64,000 nucleotides of DNA from Diphasiastrum complanatum (lineage: Eukaryota > Streptophyta > Lycopodiopsida > Lycopodiales > Lycopodiaceae): NCBI GenBank assembly GCA_029204225.1, contig CM055101.1, positions 61,457,340 through 61,521,339 on the forward strand. The letters are read 5' to 3'. The notes beneath the pieces are model-generated. The model ran no database searches. It had not been told where the DNA came from and was given only the letters and a program-made list of their open reading frames with translations. A program made the position numbers and the translations under genes. Below, in pieces: positions 44,856 to 56,759 of this stretch. The first letter of the stretch is position 1. Every line of letters starts with the position of its first letter.

Positions 44856-45614
44856 TTTAAGTGGGTTGAAGCCAAAGCTGTCAAAGTAGCTGATGCGAAA
44901 TCTACAGCTAAGTTTCTATATGAAAATATTATAATCAAATTTGGATGTTCAATCGAAATTGTCAGTGATCGGGGTACACACTTTGTTAATCAAACAATAA
45001 AGTGTTTACTGGAAGATTTTTTTGTTATACACAGATTTAGTACTCCCTATTATCCCAGAGGGAATGGCCAAGCTGAATCTTCCAATAAGATTCTCTGCAC
45101 CATTATGACAAAGACAGTTGAAGCGAGTCGGTCTGATTGGAAACATAAATTGTATGCAGCATTATGGGCATTCAGAACCGCTTACAAAAATAGTACAAAT
45201 CAAACACCTTTTCAACTGGTTTATGGTCAAGATGTTGTTGTGCCAATTGAATTTTCAATCCCATCTTTACGCATAGCAGCAACGGAACAGTTAAATGATG
45301 ATCAGTCTTTACAACTTTGTCACGATGCGTTGCACAAATTATGTGAAACCCGATTGATGGCAATTCATGCCTTAGCAACAGAGAAAGCCCGCCACAAGGC
45401 ATGGCACGATCGGCGATTGCATAAGAAAGATCTAGAAGCAAGAGATCTTGCATTGATGTACAAAACCAAGCTGATCAAGGGTAAGTTGAAGTTTAATGGG
45501 GAAGGCCCCTATAAAGTGAAGGAAATCCTGAACTATGGCGCAATAATCCTTGAGCACTTGGATGGGAAACGATTTGATACTCCGATAAATGGCAGCCGAT
45601 TACGCAAGTTTTGA

Positions 45615-46183
45615 CAGCCTGCTCCGCCAGTTCAGCAAGCCTGATCTCAATATATTTTTTCATTTTATTTGTTTTCAATTTTTTGTTTTCAGTGTTTAAT
45701 TTGCTGACCTTTTTTTTGGAAAAAGATAGTTGAAAAAAAAAAAAAGGAAAGACTGATGAGCAAAAGTCAGGAACCATCAGCATAAGGAAACGGAAGCACA
45801 ATATTTTTATGGAAAATGACTTTAAAAACCATTGTTTTGGGCCGATTTGGCCAATACAGTATCAGAAACCTTTGTTGAGCTCTCAGACTGTACATCCACC
45901 CTTGATTTATCTAAATTGAGGTGGGCGAAGGTTTCTGACAAGAGAAAATTCAATTTTTGAGTCAGGTGAATGTTCAGTGATATGCCATTTTGGGAACCAT
46001 CGCCGAGCATCATAACATCATAATGAACCTTCACCGACCTGCTAGATGATCTTAAAATGTCAAAATTAGATTGTCCATAGGTTCAGATCGTGGAAAAAAG
46101 CATTTATGACAGTACATGGACGAAGGTTCATCCTCTGCCAGCCCTGCAAAGCGTTCGCCTGATAGGTTCCGATCCCTAGAAAC
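45615..46183. other. spacer after the gypsy integrase
   Basis: Non-coding. It contains a poly(A) run near 45734-45746 and several GAAGGTTC/GAAGGTTTC phrases at irregular spacing between 45920 and 46140. It could be untranslated element DNA. No LTR partner was found. Confidence 0.4.
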
Positions 46184-46358
46184 CTTCGTCGAGATTTTTA
46201 TAGCCTATGTTTACAGTACTGTATATGCTTGCAAATTTTTGTTCAGAACTGATCAACCCAACTACTATTCAGTGTAATGGACCCACCAAATTCACCTATA
46301 AGTTGGCTGAATTCGATTCATTCCTCACTTGTGCTAGCAAAGCTCTTGCAAATTTTTC

Positions 46359-47159
46359 TTGCGACCAAAGCCTTCCAAATTTCCTACATTGCCTTCTGAT
46401 ACATTCTCACGCAGTTATAATTCCTTTCTGATCATCATGTCTTCTACCAATACTTCCCAGTCTCCGTGCTATACTATCCATCGTGATGTCCCATCTGCAA
46501 CGGACATCATGATTCTTCCCAGGACAAGCATGGTCACTCAGTGGATGACCCTTGCGGAGCCTCTACTTACTACAATGGGTATTCATGAGAGAGCCTTTTT
46601 GGGATGCATCAATATGGATTTCATCACTCTTGCCTTCAGTACGTGGAAGGAAGAGGAATCCAAGTTTTACATCAACTTCCAAGGAGCCACACACAAGGTG
46701 CGTGTCACTGAGGCCACACTTGCAGCTATAGGAATCTCATCCGATACGCACGCCTCACCCAATCACAAGCACGCCAAACAGGCCATCAAGCCATACATTG
46801 ACCTCACCAACGATCTGCATTGGACTAATGATTGTTACCTTCTGGAAGCCATCACTGAGCCTTCCATCCACGCCGCTGCCCAATTGTTGAATCATTTCCT
46901 GATGGTTGGCAACCTCATGAAAGACCGCATCACATCTCAAATCCTTCACAGGATAGTGGAGTCCTACATCAAGTTGGCCAAAGCCCCTCTTGAGCCATAT
47001 AACTGGTTCAAGACTGTTTCTGGTGAGCTCAAGCGAGCTATTAAGGCCAATACAAAGCAGCAGTTCGCTCTCAAAATTTCATTAGATACATTCATCTTAA
47101 TGAAATGTAGAGCCATTCTAGCTCTCTTCCTATACTTAGGAATTTTAGCCTGTGCTTGA
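46359..47159 (+). CDS. unrecognised ORF, likely retrotransposon-associated, truncated
   Basis: The last part of the 266-codon frame, from about 47070, runs into copia DNA on the other strand, so only about 235 codons are native. They contain WMTLAEPLLTTMGIHERAF, FYINFQGATHKVRVTEATLA and HRIVESYIKLAKAPLEPYNW. The composition and the 'IN-F-G...V-V-E---A--G' pattern resemble the capsid-like or plant-transposon ORFs found in large gypsy/Tat elements. It lies 0.6 kb after the gypsy integrase on the same strand, so it may be an extra downstream ORF of that element or Gag of another one. The more likely start is the ATG at 46437 (MSSTNTSQS). It has no zinc knuckle, protease or RT. Function not assignable from sequence. 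Confidence 0.4.
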   Translation: MRPKPSKFPTLPSDTFSRSYNSFLIIMSSTNTSQSPCYTIHRDVPSATDIMILPRTSMVTQWMTLAEPLLTTMGIHERAFLGCINMDFITLAFSTWKEEESKFYINFQGATHKVRVTEATLAAIGISSDTHASPNHKHAKQAIKPYIDLTNDLHWTNDCYLLEAITEPSIHAAAQLLNHFLMVGNLMKDRITSQILHRIVESYIKLAKAPLEPYNWFKTVSGELKRAIKANTKQQFALKISLDTFILMKCRAILALFLYLGILACA

Positions 47160-48724
47160 GGCTCCTTCTCAACACCAAGCACAATGCCCATAACATCCCG
47201 GAGTATCAAAATAGACTCCATTCTAACTTCCAAATTGAGTAATTAGAAGTATTTAGTCTTTCATTTGCTTCTAGAAGATATCCTCCCAGAGGTGCCATTT
47301 AGATGAAGACTTCTTATTGGACTGCAATATGTTTGAGCTAGTTCCAATCAGACTTAAAGTTGCTACTCTCTTTCACTATAGGTATTTTCAAGGATGTTTT
47401 ACCTTCCTATGTGAAACACTTGCAACTGTATTTGAGATGGATCTCAAATATTCCACAAGACAAGATTATCTAGATCAGACACACAAAGTGGATTGAGACA
47501 CTTTGGCAAGTTTGAATCCTACTTTTGGCACGTGTGAAATGCTTCAAAAGAAAATACTATTGACACTCAAAAGGCTCAAAGGGTGTTCAATTACTTCAAA
47601 CTTAGTCCTAATCTTCAGTTTCTTGTGTAGGATGCTCAAAACAATGGATTCAGAACAAAGCAAGGTTGAATCGAATCAAAATGCAGTCACTCAGATTTTG
47701 GACCTATCCCTATCCTCTTTAAGAGCTTATAACTCTCGATAGACACATCAAATTGATTTGGTTTTAATTTCTATGGAAAGTATGCATCATAAGCTTTCCA
47801 TCAAGCTATAAGACCACTATCTTTGGATCTACAAGCAAGGAGATAGAAGGGACTGAAAATCTCTGATTTTCACACGTGTGGAATTCCAAAATTTTGTACT
47901 ACCACTTTTCGAGTCTGAAAATTTAGTTCCAATCCGATTTGATCCAAATACACTTCAGAGAAAGGTGAGAAAAAGTGTAAAACTTGATTTAGCTCTCAAT
48001 TTCTTGTACAATCAGAGATGTTAGCATGCAAAGCTCAATTTGGCTCTGATACCATGACAAAATTTCCAGATTCACACGTGTGGGTAAGATCCACAAGTAT
48101 GATAGATCTAATTAAGCTTTATGCCAAGATCTAGTACAAAAGTTATGGCCCAACCACAATCTAGCATGCTAAGCAACAAAGAATGATAGCAATGAATCAT
48201 AAATGAGCAAAAGTACAAGAAATTAGTGTATTGGCATTAGCCTCAACACGACTTAGAGAGAGAAAGATAGAGAGATAACAAGCAAAATTTGTGTGGATCC
48301 AAAATGGCAAGAGATAGCTACAAAGCTTTGGTTCTTCATAAAAAATTATGAGGAGAGCTACACATATTTATGGAGTTTGAGGTAGCTCGAGGTAGAACCA
48401 CATCCATCCATCATTTAATGACATCTAGTGAAAAATAGAGTCTATGTGACATTGGTCACATCTCGTGCATGAATCTCTACCTACTTTTGCAAGTGTCCTA
48501 GTTCTAACTGGAAATGTACAAATCATCATGCATGTGTCCATTTCACTTTGTGCATGCCTTGCATGTCACTATGGATCACTTACAATGAATGCATGTGAAT
48601 TGCCACGACTTTCTACTAGCATATTTTTGCTAATTCTAAGTCTACAATCTATATGCAAGTTGTAATCATCAAAGTAGATATGTCAAATTCATATAGCTCG
48701 AGTTCTATCTAGGCCAAATTTGGC
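47070..48724 (-). mobile_element. copia 5' end only: LTR, PBS, leader, start of Gag
   Basis: Minus strand: an LTR at 48724-48055 (TGCCAAATTT...AAATTTTGTCA), a primer site TGGTATCAGAGCC at 48054-48042, a leader with CACACGTGTG at 47871-47880, and a Gag start at ATG 47298 (MAPLGGYLLEANERLN). A frameshift occurs within the first 30 codons. Homology ends abruptly near 47070 inside Gag, where the plus-strand ORF of the neighbouring entry begins. The rest of the element is absent, so it is a truncated relic of the same copia lineage as the intronic element. Confidence 0.82.
48055..48724 (-). repeat. 5' LTR of the truncated copia relic
   Basis: About 670 bp, bounded by TG...CA (minus strand) with similar inverted ends TGCCAAATTT / AAATTTTGTCA. 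It contains CACACGTGTG at 48073-48082 and a TATA-like CATAAATATG on the minus strand near 48370. The inner edge is fixed by the adjacent primer site. The outer edge is inferred from the inverted ends. Confidence 0.65.
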
Positions 48725-50510
48725 ATTTGCATTTATGAACAACATACTTGCATGGTACAATGTTTGTAGCAAGCCTAAAGTCAAGATGGATTATTTTTCC
48801 ATTTCAACAATTGTCATTGTCCAAGTAGTTGGTATTGTAAGATTGAGCTTTGCAAATGATCAATCTAAGATACTTTCTAAAGTCCTGTATGTACCCAACT
48901 TATCTACGAATCTGCTCTCTATAAGCAGAATCACAGATCTAGGACATAAAGTAGAATTCGAATGTGATCATTGCAAAGTAGTTGATAGGACAGACAAAAT
49001 CCTAGCACTCGGAAAGAGGCTTGGATACTTGTATAAATCAAGTCATTGCTTTTCTGCCTCTAGTCAGACGCTCAGTACTTCTTTTCATGCAAATAAAAGT
49101 TTACTTTGGCATTATAGACTTGGTCACTTGAATCATGCTGCTATACCACAGTACAGGTAGTGGACATGAAAAGGCTTCGACTATTCGAAGTGAGTGTGTT
49201 GCTGATAGTCAATGGAGTCAAGATGGCATTTTGATGGTTCCCGACGATAGTCGGTTGAGTCGATAGGGTAGACTCTCCCGATAAGTCAACCAAGTCTGGT
49301 TTCCCAGATAAGTCGGCCAACTCCAACAACTTGGGTGACTTCAACAAGTTGGACTACCATTCTTCTTGTCTGTCTTTAGTAATAGAGCATTTCGACAGAC
49401 TGTGCGACAATGCGATTCAAACTACAACAATATGAATGGAACTAGATTAACATGGGATTTAGGAGAGTAGAGGAAGTAAATCCAACATCTTGTTCCTCTA
49501 ATTCCCCATATGATGAGTCAGCAATGTGATAGGGAAAATCCATCATCTTGTGGAAGATCTACAAGTCCATCATGGCAGCATCCCTATAGAGTTGTCCAAG
49601 TGAAACATAGGATGCTAAATCTGACATACCAGATCTGACCTTTTTGGGTAGTCCAACATGGTACTTTGCCATGATGATACGTTCGGGAAGCGGTGGATGT
49701 TCACTACCACTATGTGGTAGATTCGATGGCTATAGTCTTGGATTGTCTCATCAGGAAACTTTTGTAGTTTAGACAATCTTGCAAGGATGGTCTCCATGGC
49801 TCAGCACTGTAATGTTACAAAGGTAGTTGCTTTATGGATTGCTTCAATGAAGGTACAGTGATCAGTGATGACTGTTGTTGTGAAAAGATATGCACAAAGT
49901 AAAGGTATAGATTATGAGAAGACTTTTGCTCTCGTAGCTAAGTGGGATATTCTACGTATGATTATTGCGTTGGCAGCTATGTTTTGATGGAGGCTACATC
50001 ATATAGATGTGAAATCTTCATTTTTGAATGAACACCTTGAAGAAAAAATTATATGCAACAACTTAGTAAAATTATTGTGCAAGGCAAAAATGACAAGGTA
50101 TGTAGGAGGTGTTACATGGTTTGCAACTAGCACCTTGTTCTTGGTATAATCACTTTGATGTCCAAAGGCTTGGTACGCGGCCCTTTAGATGTCAATCTTT
50201 ATTATTTCTCTCATGTGATTGTAGCATCACTCTAGTTGTACTATTTGTAGATGATCTTGTGATTATAAGCAATGTCATGAAGCTTATTTAGGAAATTAAA
50301 AAAAATTGTCCATTAGCTTTGACAAGACGGATTTAGGTCCTATGCATTACTGCCTTGGAGTAGAGATTTGGTAGAAAAAGGATAGTATTGCACACATTTT
50401 AGGAAGTTACTAGAAAAACTAAACATGGATGTAAAAAGGTCAAGGATAGTGCCAAAACTGTTGTCGACAAGTGTCTGCCACACAGAAGTTCCCTTGCACG
50501 CATAATTCTT
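48725..50510 (+). pseudogene. decayed copia relic (protease/pre-integrase and RT pieces)
   Basis: One open stretch, 48720-49160, encodes ILSKVLYVPNLSTNLLSISR, KILALGKRLGYLYK and WHYRLGHLNHAAIPQ, the protease tail and GAG_pre-integrase region of a copia element distinct from the other families here. From about 49890 a reverse transcriptase relic reads KGIDYEKTFALVAKWDILRM, then HHIDVKSSFLNEHLEE, and near 50240 LFVDDLVII (YVDD replaced by FVDD). Between them, at about 49170-49860, lies unrelated DNA. Stops and deletions are many. Inactive. Confidence 0.7.
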
Positions 50511-52378
50511 ACATGTTACAATTGCAAGCAGCGTGCTGCACTATACTAAAGCTCCGTATACATATTTTAGTATCATAAGAACATCTTCAAAGAGGATCAA
50601 GGGGTTAACCAAGAGCTTTCATTTATCCATTAGAAAGTTTCATTTTTGGACACCTTGGTGTGGTTCTTTATAATCTTAGAATACAACTCCAATAGTAGAT
50701 AGTGTCGTCAATGATACGTAGACATGGTGTGCTTACCCTTGAAATTCAATATAGAACTTGGCTTTGGCTTCATACCTAGTTTTCAATGCCTTCAAAATAA
50801 ATCCAAGTTGACCATGTCAAAATAGCAAAAACGATGCTTATGGCCTTCAACAAGGGATTTGTTGCTTGTAACAATCTAATAACTTCTTGTTGGCCTATTA
50901 GAACCAAAACATTATGGTTAGGAGGTACAAGCCTTTGTACAAAGGATTTGAAACTTTTCTTGTCTGATATATTGGAGGTCTGCATGGCCTCTTAATTATG
51001 TTTCTACATAATGACAAGGATGAGAGATGATAGTTGTGTAAGGAAGCAATGTGCAAAATATGTTTGTGTTTTTGAAAAATAGAAAAATCGTGAGAAAAGT
51101 TTGCAAAAGGTCCACATCCAAGTGTGCAAAATGAATTGAATTTCAACCTTATTAAAGGAAAATGAGATTTTTTTACTAGATAAAGTGCCATGTTAGCCAC
51201 TATGTTCAATACAAAAATCATACATGAGTGAAATATACTGTCAAAGAAGCTCCCAAAACTTACAACAAAGGTTCTTGAGCTAATGGGAGGTCAAAGAAGC
51301 TCCCAAAACTTACAACAAATGTTCTTGAGCTAATGGGAGGTCTTGCGAGGGTTAAAGCTTTGCTTGCCCACCAAATCTCACAAAATTAATTGATATAATT
51401 CAGTTTTACATAATTCCAACTCTCATTGAGATCAATCTTAATGCTTTGATTTCATTTTATGCTTGGAAAATGTTCATACATGCAAAGGTTTCCAAGATTT
51501 AATAGGTTTCAAACCCTCATTGAGTTGAGCTAATTTCTGAGTCTTTTGATGGCAAATAACCTTCATAGAGCTTGCTAAATGCAAATTGAGATAAACTAGA
51601 CTCATGGTAATGCTTGCAAGGGTTTTTATCTCTGTTTACTTGCAAAAGTGCCAACTTCAATGATTTTTAGTTTCTTTCTTACGCAAATCGAGTTATTTTT
51701 TGTTCCTAACATAATTGAATATTTTGGTCTTGTATTATGCAAGTCCTAAGAAGTTTTGCAAAACTTGATCTGATAAAGACAAAGACATAAATTTTTATTT
51801 ATTATTTTGTTCCATTTTTTGTAATTCCTTTTTTATTCTCTATATTTTCTATTTCTTTTCTAGTTTCAAGACTTTTAAGAAGCTTGTGGTGGCCAATATT
51901 TGCATTTTCCACTTTCATTGATTGGAGTATTACATGATCTTCCAATCAATTTCTCTAAATTCACTTACTCTTTGAGATACAATGTGGTAAGGGCCTTCTC
52001 CAATGAATGAGCTTTCCCTTGAACACCTTCGTTTTGTACATCAATACAAGGTCTCCAAATTGAAGATTTTTTGTTTGTAAAGGTATAAATCATGCCAAGC
52101 CTATCAACATGCTTTCTTTGTAGCTAACACATGGACTACCAACAAGCGGCTTTCAGATAGGCTGTGTAATGCTTCATTGGCAAAGCGACTTAGCTTCATC
52201 CATATGTTCTGTGGTTGCAATCCTTTAATAAGGTAATAACTACAAGCATCACCACATCTTAACCACACACCAATTGAAAAGACATTTGGCTAGTTTTGAC
52301 TTTATTGGTAAAGAATAAAGATTGTTAGTATTATTTAGGATAGTGTTTGGTAATAATATATTATTAGATTTGTAATTT
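50511..52378. other. no recognisable gene
   Basis: AT-rich spacer. Apart from the tandem duplication at 51241-51342, I see no coding signal. Confidence 0.5.
51241..51342. repeat. tandem duplication of a 50-bp unit
   Basis: TCAAAGAAGCTCCCAAAACT... begins at 51241 and again at 51291. The copies differ by one base (AAAGGTTC versus AAATGTTC), so the duplication is recent. Confidence 0.95.
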
Positions 52379-52478
52379 GTGAGAGAGAAAGAGAGAGAAG
52401 AGGTGGAGTGTAGATGTATGCTTGAAGATATTGAAAGATTTTGGAGTTTATTTTTTGTTCTTTTTTTGAAAAATAAAG

Positions 52479-52585
<107 letters not shown>

Positions 52586-52809
52586 GATTGTGATAGTGTT
52601 TATAATAGATTGATTTTTGATAGTGTTTATAATAGATCATTAGAATTATTTAAAATAGTGTATGTGTGTGTTTGAGAGGATGTGTATGTGTTTTGAATTT
52701 TGCGTTGATCTATAATTTAGGTTAATAGACAAATAGATAAGATGAATAGATTGTGTGTGTATGTGTGTGTGTGTTTGTGTTTAACGTTTTGCATTGATAT
52801 AAAATTTAA

Positions 52810-53035
<226 letters not shown>

Positions 53036-53720
53036 GCAAGCATAAAATGAGAGAATTTGAGGTAGATTAGAAGAATTTGCTAATAATAATGGTTCAATTG
53101 TGTAATATAGTGTTATTTTTTACTTGCTTGTGCATTTGACAAAAATATTCAAAAAAAAGAGAGCAAGCATTTAAAGAGCGAGCAATTGCACGTTTGTACT
53201 TAAGCTTCAAGTGAGTTTACCGGTGAGTTTGTGTTGTTTCAATTTTTATTATTATTAAAATACGTTATCTAACATAGTAAGAAATTAAATGTAATTCATC
53301 ATTTTCATTTTGTTCAAAGCAATATCATATTTTACCACATACACTAGCAATTATCTAATATGCAAAGGTGAAATGTAGATAATTAAAATTCCCAATCCTA
53401 GGAAGGTGTGTAGCCCTTACTTTTCTCCCGTTAAAGGCAAGGTTCTAATCTTTCCAACTTGCATGGAAAAAACTACACGGTGCAGGGAGGGAATATGTGG
53501 TGACATTTTGAAATAGGACATAACCGCAAGGTTCGGGTATTATAATCATTCACATTCAATTCTATCTATAAAAGTATACATATAAAGTATTGCGATGAAT
53601 ATAAAAAAAATGAGTGCAAGTGAATTTAAGTATTAATAATCATAGATCATTCTCATCATTTACGTCATTCTCATCATCACACAAGTCTTGACACTTATCT
53701 GAATCTAGGTCTAGCTATAA

Positions 53721-54526
53721 TCATAAATTTCCGATCGTGTCTCTTTGATGATGTGAGCTACCCTCATATTCAATCTCCTCTTCTTCTAATTCTATCTCAT
53801 CCAAACGTGGGGGCCTCAAATTATCCCCAATTTGGTTTTGTACAATCGTAGGAATCTCATCATTTCCATTTGTACCTTCTTCTCCCATCATTTCGACATC
53901 ATTTGGAGTTTGGATGAGTGGTTCAGGTTCTTCCAAAAAGTCGCCAAAATTGGGTGGTGGTTCATCGTGTGTATCCAATTCAACAATATCTTTTCCTTCA
54001 AACACACGTCGTTTTCTTGCACTAAGTTGGATCACATACCACCATCTTGGGTCTATTCGATTTGGATGGAATATAATCTGCCAAAGAATTAAAAAAAATA
54101 AAGTTAGTCTTATAAGATAGATACATAAATAATTGGATTGCGAATATTAATGAAATTGGAATTTTAGAGTCTCACTTGTTTGCAATGTCGTGGCAATACT
54201 AAAGTGTCATGAGAGTCCATCGATATACATTTTGTTGAGTCGATTTGAAAAAACTTTGAGTTAACATTTCTAATCGTGGCGTTGCTTCCACGATAGATGA
54301 CCTTAAACCATTTTACGTCAAAAATAAAGTATTTGATGTTAGTCTCGTAATTGACTTCATAAATATGTTGCAATGTGCCGACATAGTCTAGGTCGTCCGA
54401 AATGACATTAGGGTCCCTCGCACTAGAACAAATCTCTTGTTGAAAGTTGGCCATTATACCACAATCATATGTACGTTGCTTGTTGTCAACTCTCTCAACA
54501 CGGTAATGGTGTCCATATGCCCACAT
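53721..54526 (-). pseudogene. CACTA (En/Spm) transposase C-terminus, DUF4216-like, two exons
   Basis: Minus-strand exons 54526-54176 and 54077-53721 join across a GT-AG intron in one phase. The first exon has YDCGIMANFQQEICSSARDP, DYVGTLQHIYEVNY and FDVKWFKVIYRG, the arrangement of DUF4216 at the end of plant CACTA transposase (TNPD/TNP2) proteins. The second exon starts IIFHPNRIDPRWWYVIQLSA, the usual Q-x-x-Y/W-x-V finish of that domain, followed by a long acidic tail ending at 53721. The catalytic transposase half and DUF4218 are not found, so this is a 3' fragment, or its 5' part is lost. A basic frame at 54817-54614 (RRKNINRRRRALEND) could be a further upstream exon. Confidence 0.65.
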
Positions 54527-54948
54527 GATGTATACTTAAAAAACACACAAAAAAAAACAAATGTGTGTAATTAGAAATACTATTCATATATTGAGTAGTA
54601 CAAAAACAAAACTTCACAAAAACAATATTACACTAACCTTCCATCCACATCCACAAACAAATTCCCATTCTAATTTGGTCACTTCTTCTCCGTTTTTGGA
54701 TGCTTTTGGCATCGTATCAAAAACCCATTCACGAGAGCATTTTGAAGGTAAAGGCTCCAAAGGTTCGTCGTTCTCCAACGCCCTTCTTCTTCGATTGATA
54801 TTTTTTCTTCGTTTCAATGTTATGTTTCTTTCCTTTTTGGCGTTTCCACACCATTTCCTTATGGTATTTCACCCTTAACACGTTCATCTTCTTCTTCACA
54901 CCACATTTTTGGACTTGCAGGATGCAATTGTGAGATTATTTCGGTGAT

Positions 54949-55705
54949 ATGAAACAAAGATTCATGTACAAGCCAACTTTCTACAATGCTACCTTTTGGC
55001 CTTGCCTTTTGTCTCACAAAGCCCTTCATTATGACGTGGATCCTCAAGGTAATATAATTGCCAACAGAAAAGGGAGGGTGGTTTTGGACCAGTTCTATTC
55101 TTTATGCCAACCCCATTTTGGCGACAAATTGTTTAGTAAATGGTCCAAACAACCTGCCACCGATAAACGACAGGTTATTGCTACCCTTCGTGACGAATTC
55201 CAACAAGAAGAGGAATTCGAGGAGAAAGAAATTCATAAGCATATGAGCTTATGAATTAGGCATCATCGTGATATGGCACGACGAGCTTATAGGGAGGGGC
55301 AATCCAAGCCCTCCTAGTGTTCAAGAAGTAATTGGAACCGCGTAAAAGCGGATGAACGAACACCAGATAAATACAAGATTCAGAAAGATGTTGCGGCCGC
55401 TAGGATGCATGGGATAGGCAATCCTAGGTTGGGCTCGAGCAAAATCATGGGATTGCAAGCAAGCATGGTATGTGAGCCTACACTACTCTTATAATTTATC
55501 TTTGATTTCATATGCCTTTATTTTTTAATATGCATTATGACTAGCTGCTCCAACGTAGCCCTAAATTAATTTCAACTTAAATTGAATGCATGGACAGTTG
55601 GCGGACTATGGACGTCTGCCAACTAAGGAGTACGAATTTGCCTTCAGGGAATCATACGACACATTAGTCGACAAACTAAAGAGCAAGGGTCATCCTCCAA
55701 TGTAA
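54949..55705 (+). pseudogene. plant transposase_24-like (CACTA-associated) relic
   Basis: The plus-strand frame 54949-55254 (WPCLLSHKALHYDVDPQGN, then RVVLDQFYSLCQPHFG and KWSKQP) is followed after a stop and frame change by SNWNRVKADERTPDKYKIQK, ending at a donor GTATGTG at 55468. An acceptor at 55597 leads to LADYGRLPTKEYEFAFRESY and a stop at 55703-55705. The pattern (conserved W, then a K-rich block, a central 'G-----L------FR' type region and a C-terminal LPT-E-F--S/T motif) recalls Transposase_24 proteins associated with plant CACTA elements. The match is from memory of the family style and is moderate. Stops show it is broken. Confidence 0.45.
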
Positions 55706-56699
55706 TTACTAGTTTTTGTATTCATTCTAATGTGGTTTGTATTCCGACGTCAATTTTATTTAATTTAATATGATCAGGCATTAAATATTAATGTAGTTTG
55801 TTTGCTTAATTCTTTGTGACTCAGGAGCTTTGTAAAATACTTGGCATCATAACTGGTGCCCTTGCCATAGATTGTCTCTCCGAGATTAGGAAAGCCAATG
55901 CTCTGTATATGCTCAGGAGAGAGGTTGATGATTGTGTAACTGCCACTTTTAGATGTAAGCTTAAAGGTCTGGAATTCATCTGAATAGGTTGAGTAGGTCG
56001 CTCGGATCAGGCTCTCGCTTTACTGGTCATGGAAGTGAAGACAAGGTTTGTGAGGATATCCTTGGCCAGGATCAGCTGCTCGGCATAATTCTTGATACAA
56101 ATCATAAAAATGTCCCCTGAATAAGGCCTAGGGGGTTTACGGTAATGCAGAGAGAGCGATGAGTCATGGGTGGCCATAGTAGCAGTGATTTTAGATTGCT
56201 TTGGCAAGTTTGAAAATTCTGGAAAATTTTGGCATGAACTCAAGAGTAGAAATCTAAAATGAATTCGTGGAGAGAAGGGTGGAGGTCTATATATAGACTT
56301 TTTTGGTCAGGAATTCGCAACTCCACCCACAAATATTCCTCAGTGTCCACGATTTTGTATTGATGGTCGTGAATTTCGAGGTAGTATTCTAAGGGTCGAC
56401 AAATTTTTGTAAGTGATTTTTTGTATCTCAAAATAGAAAAAATATCTGACAGTACAAAAACGTGACTAATCAGAATTCGCGGAGGTGACAAGAAAATCGT
56501 AGGAATGTTTCTAAGCTTCAGCAAATTGTCTGCAAATTCTTGAAGTTAGTATCTGATGCAAAAAACTAAATTTTTCTATTTTTGAAAAGTTTGTCTCTGA
56601 GACAGAATTCATGGAGGCTAAAAATGAATCGTGCACTGTAAAAAGGGGTCAGACGAATACTATCTGAGATGGTGAGACAAATCTTCTGAAAATAATGAC
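55706..56699. other. no recognisable gene
   Basis: Minus-strand frames at 56007-56243 and 56240-56524 adjoin each other but match nothing that I recognise. The region may be truncated 5' sequence of the copia element that follows. Confidence 0.4.
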
Positions 56700-56759
56700 T
56701 TTTGTGGTTTTCTCAGAGAAAGACTATTTGTATGCCTGATCTGACAGTATCTTGTCCCT

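Larger units (their letters stand above)
40563..45614 (+). mobile_element. Ty3/gypsy element copy A, 5'-truncated and decayed
   Basis: It starts abruptly at the sequence CACCAAATGTCTAC, homologous to 62887 in copy B, so Gag and most of the protease are missing. The order is linker (to 42090), reverse transcriptase (SPIVIVPKKNGKLR near 42280; YLDDLGV near 42535, a variant of YxDD), RNase H (FHVHTDASKYAIGSVL near 42955), then zinc-binding and core integrase (TCDVCQRAQ near 43660, core to 45400) and a C-terminal region ending RLRKF at 45614. RT before integrase is the Ty3/gypsy order. In-frame stops (for example near 42350 and 42450), frameshifts and a deletion before YLDD make it inactive. It carries two insertions, a MITE and a block of rDNA. 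No chromodomain seen. Confidence 0.88.
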
